From: Flavobacterium inviolabile
Lineage (GTDB): Bacteria; Bacteroidota; Bacteroidia; Flavobacteriales; Flavobacteriaceae
Direction of reading: 5' to 3'
NCBI RefSeq assembly: GCF_013389455.1
Contig: NZ_CP058278.1
Span: 2,790,001-2,854,000 of the forward strand
Length of the DNA stretch: 64,000 nt
Shown: positions 59,946-64,000 of the stretch, in pieces
Layout: every line of letters begins with the position of its first letter
Numbering within the stretch: the first letter of the stretch is position 1
The notes under the pieces: model-generated
Database searches by the model: none
Seen by the model: the letters and a program-made list of their open reading frames with translations, nothing else
Told to the model about the DNA's origin: nothing
Position numbers and translations under genes: made by a program

Positions 59946-60863
59946 ATGAAATTAGCTACTTACAGAATTAACCATGTTGCTCCGCGTTTAGGAGTTGTTC
60001 AGGACAATCACATGATCGATCTTGAAGATGTTGCCCGAATAAAAGAAGAAACGCTTCCGCTGACAATGCTGGATCTGATTGACCTCGGGCTGGATGAGGT
60101 TAAGCGAATACAAAGCCTGATTGACAGCCTGACAGAAGAACAAAAGAGCAATTGCTATTATCCGCTATCGAATGTAACGTTCCTGGCTCCTATCCCGAAA
60201 CCCCGCAAAAACATTATCGGAATCGGATTAAACTATACCGAACACGTTGCCGAAAGTGCCAGAACACTGGACACATCCAAAGAATTGCCGCAACAGCCGG
60301 TAATTTTTTCCAAACCGCCAACAGCGGTTACCGGAACAGACACTGCTATCATTCACAATCCGAAACTAACACAGCAGCTGGACTGGGAAGTGGAATTGGC
60401 TGTTGTTATCGGTAAGGAAGGAAAATATGTAGCCAAAGAAAAAGCTTTGGATTATGTTTTCGGATATACGATAATCAACGATATCAGTGCCAGAGACTGC
60501 CGTCGTTCCGGGCAATGGATCGTTTCAAAAGGACAGGATACTTTTGCACCGATGGGACCGGTTCTGGTTACCAAAGATGAAATTCCGGATCCGCATAACC
60601 TGAACCTGTCTTTAAAGCTGAATGGGGTTGAAAAACAAAATTCCAATACCCGATTTATGTTGTTCAACATCAACGATCTGATTGAAGACCTGAGTACAGT
60701 ATTTACCCTGGAACCGGGCGATATTATTGCTACCGGAACACCTGCCGGTGTGGGTGCCGGACGCAATCCGCAGGAATGGATGTGGGATGGCGACACGGTT
60801 GAAGCAACAGTTGAAGGAATTGGCACTATAACCAATACAATCAAAGAATTAAATAAAAATTAA
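59946..60863 (+). CDS. FAH-family hydrolase, probable maleyl-/fumarylpyruvate hydrolase
   Basis: A 305-residue enzyme. The C-terminal FAH fold (about 75-305) has KNIIGIGLNYTEHVAES, the metal ligands in LDWEVELAVVIG and NDISARDCRRSGQW, and the substrate loop KGQDTFAPMGP. It hydrolyses beta-diketo acids with a divalent metal. No maleylpyruvate isomerase is encoded in the window, while a maleate isomerase is, which suggests direct hydrolysis of maleylpyruvate to maleate and pyruvate. Gaps to its neighbours are 24 and 16 bases, consistent with one operon. Confidence 0.87.
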   Translation: MKLATYRINHVAPRLGVVQDNHMIDLEDVARIKEETLPLTMLDLIDLGLDEVKRIQSLIDSLTEEQKSNCYYPLSNVTFLAPIPKPRKNIIGIGLNYTEHVAESARTLDTSKELPQQPVIFSKPPTAVTGTDTAIIHNPKLTQQLDWEVELAVVIGKEGKYVAKEKALDYVFGYTIINDISARDCRRSGQWIVSKGQDTFAPMGPVLVTKDEIPDPHNLNLSLKLNGVEKQNSNTRFMLFNINDLIEDLSTVFTLEPGDIIATGTPAGVGAGRNPQEWMWDGDTVEATVEGIGTITNTIKELNKN

Positions 60864-60879
60864 TATCCCGATTATACCC

Positions 60880-61629
60880 ATGAAAAAATACAGAATCGGC
60901 CAGATCGTTCCCAGTTCTAACGTAACTATGGAAACCGAAATTCCGGCTGTTTTCCGTTCCCGTGAAACGATTTTACCGGAACGTTTTACCTTTCATTCCA
61001 GCCGTATGCGAATGAAAAAAGTGACCAAAGAAGAACTGGAAGCAATGGATGCCATGAGTTTGAAATGTGCTCAGGAATTATCCGATGCGCATGTCGATGT
61101 AATGGGCTATGCCTGTCTGGTAGCCATCATGAGTATGGGACGCGGTTACCACTGCGTTTCGGAAGTGAACCTGCACCAGGAAACCATAAAAAATGACTTC
61201 CCTACTCCTATCGTTACCAGTGCCGGTGCGCTGATTAACGGTTTAAAGGTTTTGGGGGCTAAAAAAGTAGCGGTTATTACGCCTTATATGCGTCCGCTTA
61301 CGGATTTGGTTGTCGATTATATCGAGCATCAGGGATTTGAGGTTGTCGATTCGATTGCCCTGGAAATTCCGGATAATCTGGAAGTGGCTGCGCAGGATCC
61401 GATGAACCTGCTGGACATCTACAAAAGGCTGAACCTGGAAGGTGTTGATGTACTGGTAGCTTCTGCCTGTGTGCAGATGCCGTCTTTGGAAGCGATTGAC
61501 CTGATCCAGAAAGAAATCGGGATTCCGGTGACTTCTGCCGCCGTTTGTACGACCTATGAAATGATGAAAAAACTCGGACTGGAAGCAAAAGCGCCTATTG
61601 GCGGGGAATTGTTAAACGGAAAATATTAA
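60880..61629 (+). CDS. Maleate cis-trans isomerase (Asp/Glu racemase family)
   Basis: A 249-residue cytosolic isomerase. The two catalytic cysteines of the family appear in VMGYACLVAIMSMG (about residue 76) and VLVASACVQMP (about residue 197); the first loop is VPSSNVTMETEIP, where the asparagine binds the carboxylate. It converts maleate to fumarate, completing flow from the ring to the citric acid cycle. Arylmalonate decarboxylase has a similar fold, but the paired cysteines fit maleate isomerase. It is the last gene of the operon. Confidence 0.88.
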   Translation: MKKYRIGQIVPSSNVTMETEIPAVFRSRETILPERFTFHSSRMRMKKVTKEELEAMDAMSLKCAQELSDAHVDVMGYACLVAIMSMGRGYHCVSEVNLHQETIKNDFPTPIVTSAGALINGLKVLGAKKVAVITPYMRPLTDLVVDYIEHQGFEVVDSIALEIPDNLEVAAQDPMNLLDIYKRLNLEGVDVLVASACVQMPSLEAIDLIQKEIGIPVTSAAVCTTYEMMKKLGLEAKAPIGGELLNGKY

Positions 61630-61651
61630 TCTTTTCCCTGTTTAAATTTTC

Positions 61652-61659
61652 TATTTTTG
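61652..61659 (+). promoter_or_regulatory. -7 box TATTTTTG for the OB-fold-like lipoprotein gene
   Basis: Exact TAnnTTTG match 18 bases before the ATG at 61678. It shows that the ATG, not the TTG at 61657, is the start. No -33 TTG is seen at 20 bases. Confidence 0.55.
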
Positions 61660-61677
61660 ATATTAAAATCAATTTCT

Positions 61678-62055
61678 ATGAAAAGTATATTACGAAATAG
61701 CGCAAGCTTTGCTGCCCTGGCTTTATTATTAAGCTGTAATCAGACTAAAAAAGAAGAAAGTGTTCCGGAACCGGCCGCAGTTGAGCAGACAGCTCCTGCA
61801 GCAGAACCGGAAGCAGCTCCGCAGGTAACAGAAACGGTTTCCGGAAAAATTACCGCTATCCAGCCCGGTAAAGACGGTTATACCGCAACGTTGGAAACTG
61901 CTGATAAAAAAGTATTCTTTGCGACCATCAGCCATTCTAATTTAACCAAGCACGAACAATACAAAACAGTTGTTGTTGGTGATACGATTACCGTTAAAGG
62001 CGATCTGTGGCAAAGCGGTGAAGAATCACACATTACCGTTAGAGCGATTTTATAA
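61678..62055 (+). CDS. Small lipoprotein with an OB-fold-like domain
   Basis: A 125-residue lipoprotein (signal MKSILRNSASFAALALLLSC, cysteine 20). An acidic, proline- and alanine-rich linker follows (about 27-53, EPAAVEQTAPAAEPEAAPQ), and the C-terminal 70 residues read as five short strands: SGKITAIQPGKDGYTATLET, VVVGDTITVKGDLWQ and SHITVRAIL, like the OB-fold of tRNA_anti-like proteins. Binding partner unknown. It stands alone and converges with the metzincin gene. Confidence 0.7.
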   Translation: MKSILRNSASFAALALLLSCNQTKKEESVPEPAAVEQTAPAAEPEAAPQVTETVSGKITAIQPGKDGYTATLETADKKVFFATISHSNLTKHEQYKTVVVGDTITVKGDLWQSGEESHITVRAIL

Positions 62056-62064
62056 AAAGATAAG

Positions 62065-62085
62065 GGGAAATTAGTTTAATTTCCC
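62065..62085. terminator. Hairpin between convergent lipoprotein and metzincin genes
   Basis: GGGAAATTA (62065-62073) and TAATTTCCC (62077-62085) form a perfect 9-bp stem with a 3-base loop, overlapping the metzincin stop codon. The flanking T runs are short, so strength is uncertain. Confidence 0.5.
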
Positions 62086-62679
62086 TTTACATTTTTTACA
62101 GAGTTTCATTTTTGCATTATCCACTGTTGCAATCTTTTCGACAGCATCAGTCATCACACAGTGCTTGTCTTCACAATGGGGCAAACCCAAATTATGCCCG
62201 AATTCATGGATAACGACCTTTTTAAATCTTGACAGCGTAATTTCAGTATCTTTATGTTGTATCCGGTAAGTCGATACGACCGAACTATTGCCGGGACAAT
62301 ATGCGAATCCCATAATCCCAAAATCACGATACCTCGATTCCGGTTTTCTAATATTTCCGTTTGTATCATATTTTGTTATGGATATATCGCTGTTTGTTAA
62401 TCCTAAAACATAGTCCAGCGTATCCAGATCTACCCTTTTTTGAATTCTTATAATACTATCAGCTCTATATCTTGGTGATTTTACAGCTGTATAAGCTTCC
62501 TTATATAGTTTTCGCTCCGGTAAAACGACAATTTTCACATCATAAAAATTGGAAATAACTTTTGAAATTGTATCTACCTTATCCGGAGCCATTCCTTTGT
62601 ATGGAACAATTCCTACCACCTTTTTTTGATGACAACCGATTAAAAATAAACTGAGAGTTAAAAACAATATGTAACGCAT
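62071..62679 (-). CDS. Archaemetzincin-like zinc metalloprotease lipoprotein
   Basis: A 202-residue lipoprotein (signal MRYILFLTLSLFLIGC, cysteine 16). The zinc motif HEFGHNLGLPHC is followed by EDKHCVM and then the pair CKKC close to the C terminus, the extra cysteine pattern of the archaemetzincin (M54) family, which binds a second, structural zinc. N-terminal VVGIVPYKG and VVLPERKLYKEAY also match. Archaemetzincins are usually cytosolic, so lipid anchoring is unusual. Its substrate is unknown. Confidence 0.82.
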   Translation of the reverse strand: MRYILFLTLSLFLIGCHQKKVVGIVPYKGMAPDKVDTISKVISNFYDVKIVVLPERKLYKEAYTAVKSPRYRADSIIRIQKRVDLDTLDYVLGLTNSDISITKYDTNGNIRKPESRYRDFGIMGFAYCPGNSSVVSTYRIQHKDTEITLSRFKKVVIHEFGHNLGLPHCEDKHCVMTDAVEKIATVDNAKMKLCKKCKGKLN

Positions 62680-62724
62680 ATAATTCTTTAAAATAAAACA
62701 AGTTTTAAACTTTCTTAAATCTGT

Positions 62725-63432
62725 TTAAACACTAATAAAAGTGTTTGTAAATTGTTGGTTTGCTGTCAGGTCTTCATGATTGAGCGTCACTTTTTGCTGC
62801 TGAATTATCGTTTGCGTAATACTGAGCGTTTTCAAGACATTGTCCCTGTTGATCACCAGTCCGTTTTCGCAGTCTTCATTTTCGGCATAATGATGAAACG
62901 TCATCATCTCCGATTCGGTAATAACCGGATTTGATTTTACAAAACGGGCAAACCATTCAGCCCGTTGTTCCCTGACCGCTTTCGGATACAGGGTTGCGGA
63001 GGACCAGATATAGTTTTTGGCGGCATCCAGTTCCGTTTCACTTTTACTGACCTCATTCCATTGCAACTGGTATAATGTATCCGCCTCAAAGACAACCAAT
63101 GTAAAAGATTCGATTTCGTTTAAATTGATGTTGCGCCAGCTTTGCAGTACTGATGCGGCGCTTATTAGTTCCAAAACGATCAGTCCCCTGCTCATTCTGT
63201 AGGCAGCTTTCCGGGCAAGCCTTTCCTCTGCTCCGTTTAAAAGCACAACAACACGGCCTTTTTCGCTCACTGCATACCAGGTTCCGCCTGCTTTACTGTC
63301 TTTAGGATAAAAAACCTGCTGCCCGTTAACAAAATATTTTCGCGGCTCTAAAGCCGGTCTGGCAATCATTTCATCACGGTTTGAGGTAATGATGTATTTA
63401 CCGTTGCTGTTTATAAAAGTTACTGTGCACAT
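62725..63432 (-). CDS. NRDE/TANGO2-family protein
   Basis: A 235-residue protein starting MCTVTF with the hallmark TSNRDE at residues 17-22, an N-terminal cysteine at position 2 as in Ntn-type hydrolases, and GGTWYAVSEKGRVVVLLNG near residue 50-70. TANGO2 relatives in animals are linked to heme or acyl-CoA handling; the bacterial role is not known. It stands alone on the minus strand, and the last residues (NHEDLTANQQFTNTFISV) are polar. Confidence 0.88.
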   Translation of the reverse strand: MCTVTFINSNGKYIITSNRDEMIARPALEPRKYFVNGQQVFYPKDSKAGGTWYAVSEKGRVVVLLNGAEERLARKAAYRMSRGLIVLELISAASVLQSWRNINLNEIESFTLVVFEADTLYQLQWNEVSKSETELDAAKNYIWSSATLYPKAVREQRAEWFARFVKSNPVITESEMMTFHHYAENEDCENGLVINRDNVLKTLSITQTIIQQQKVTLNHEDLTANQQFTNTFISV

Positions 63433-63532
63433 AATCTACTAAATTATAGAAATTTTCCCAAAAACAATCCGTTTACCGGTCAGTTATTTCCGGTAATTCC
63501 AATAGCCGTAAACTCACTTTTGACCAATAAAA

Positions 63533-63556
63533 AAAGTTTCGGAATTCCGAAGCTTT
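63533..63556 (-). terminator. Terminator after the partial exonuclease gene
   Basis: AAAGTTTCGGAA and TTCCGAAGCTTT form a 12-bp stem with one G-T pair, 16 bases past the minus-strand stop; the minus strand continues with a run of seven T. Confidence 0.8.
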
Positions 63557-63571
63557 TACATCAAAAAACAA

Positions 63572-64000
63572 TTATTGCTTTAAGCACCAATACAGGATCT
63601 TGGCAATATTTTTGGCATCGTCCACACCACGGTGATGGGTTCCTTCCAGCGGAATATCCAGGATGCTTAAAGCGCCATTCATACCGGTAGGTTTTTGCAA
63701 ACCTCTGGTTTCGGCAAAGAGTACTTTAACATTGATATGCTCCGCTCCCATAGGGTAATCCAGATTGAACCGGGCACATTGTTTCTTTAGCATGTTCAGG
63801 TCGTAGGCTCCATAACTCGCCCAGGTGTATTCTTTTGGATCATACTGTTCCGTAAGTTTTTCCAACGCTTCCGCAAACGGAATTCCTTTTTGTTCCAGCA
63901 AATCCTGGGTAATTGTTGTTAATTCCGTACAAAACGCACTTACAGCGGAATGTTGCGGCTTTATTAAAATCCCCTGATTCTTCGTTATTTCACTGGTATG
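63572..64000 (-). CDS. DEDDh 3'-5' exonuclease (KapD/ERI1-like), 5' end outside window
   Basis: The frame is open to the window edge, so the TTG at 63901 is not the start. The visible 142 residues contain Exo II WASYGAYDLNMLKKQC (with the D), and Exo III GTHHRGVDDAKNIAKILYW (H and last D of DEDDh), in the spacing of the ERI1/KapD exonuclease group that trims RNA or DNA 3' ends. The first motif (DxE) lies beyond the window. NQGILIKPQHSAVSAFCTELTTIT matches the linker between motif I and II in this group. Confidence 0.88.
   Translation of the reverse strand, partial: HTSEITKNQGILIKPQHSAVSAFCTELTTITQDLLEQKGIPFAEALEKLTEQYDPKEYTWASYGAYDLNMLKKQCARFNLDYPMGAEHINVKVLFAETRGLQKPTGMNGALSILDIPLEGTHHRGVDDAKNIAKILYWCLKQ

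Overview
This window is a chromosomal segment from a member of the Bacteroidota, most likely Flavobacteriaceae. The genus cannot be fixed from the sequence alone. The signs are Bacteroidota-type promoters (-7 box TAnnTTTG), few clear Shine-Dalgarno sites, a secreted protease with a type IX secretion (T9SS) C-terminal sorting domain, an OmpA porin with thrombospondin type 3 repeats, and several small protein families typical of Flavobacteriia. No rRNA, tRNA, CRISPR array or complete insertion sequence was seen.

Region by region. 1-1.2 kb is the end of the histidine operon (hisF, hisIE). 1.3-13.8 kb is ordinary chromosome: an OmpR/histidine kinase pair, a universal stress protein with a bestrophin-like channel, an OmpA porin, Nudix and thioesterase genes, a MscS channel and several conserved small proteins. 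13.9-21.7 kb is an A+T-rich defence island. It holds a Septu-like HNH nuclease/ATPase pair, a frameshifted Fic gene between 49-bp direct repeats, and a minus-strand operon coding for a TPR/membrane protein, a PD-(D/E)xK-like protein, a trypsin-like protease and a reverse transcriptase cut short after its YRDD motif. Both minus-strand modules lie directly behind a decayed copy of the same XRE-type regulator, and both copies keep a homologous promoter region.

22.4-34.5 kb holds a LytS/LytTR system, a DUF6268 barrel protein, a MarR-MFS pair, a T9SS-exported metzincin, an IclR-GNAT pair opposite an MFS-SDR pair, and a DMT permease. 34.5-49.2 kb is a short-chain carboxylate locus: DUF294 signalling protein and DEDDh exonuclease on the plus strand, then an eight-gene minus-strand operon (porin, MFS carrier, two small membrane proteins, a fused sodium:solute symporter/histidine kinase, a receiver, a PrpE-like synthetase and Acs). 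An A+T-rich insert coding for a VWA-DUF3883 fusion and a decayed eukaryotic-type protein kinase interrupts this locus.

50.7-61.6 kb is a plus-strand catabolic operon. Read together it encodes salicylate (or anthranilate) activation to the CoA thioester, 5-hydroxylation, thioester hydrolysis to gentisate, ring cleavage, maleylpyruvate hydrolysis and maleate isomerisation to fumarate, with a nitrilase and a glutamate-synthase-like flavoprotein as extra members. A four-helix-bundle (S23) gene killed by one nonsense codon sits inside the operon between heptameric repeat arrays, and another heptamer array lies just before the nitrilase. 61.7-64 kb holds a lipoprotein, an archaemetzincin-like lipoprotein, an NRDE/TANGO2 protein and a partial exonuclease.
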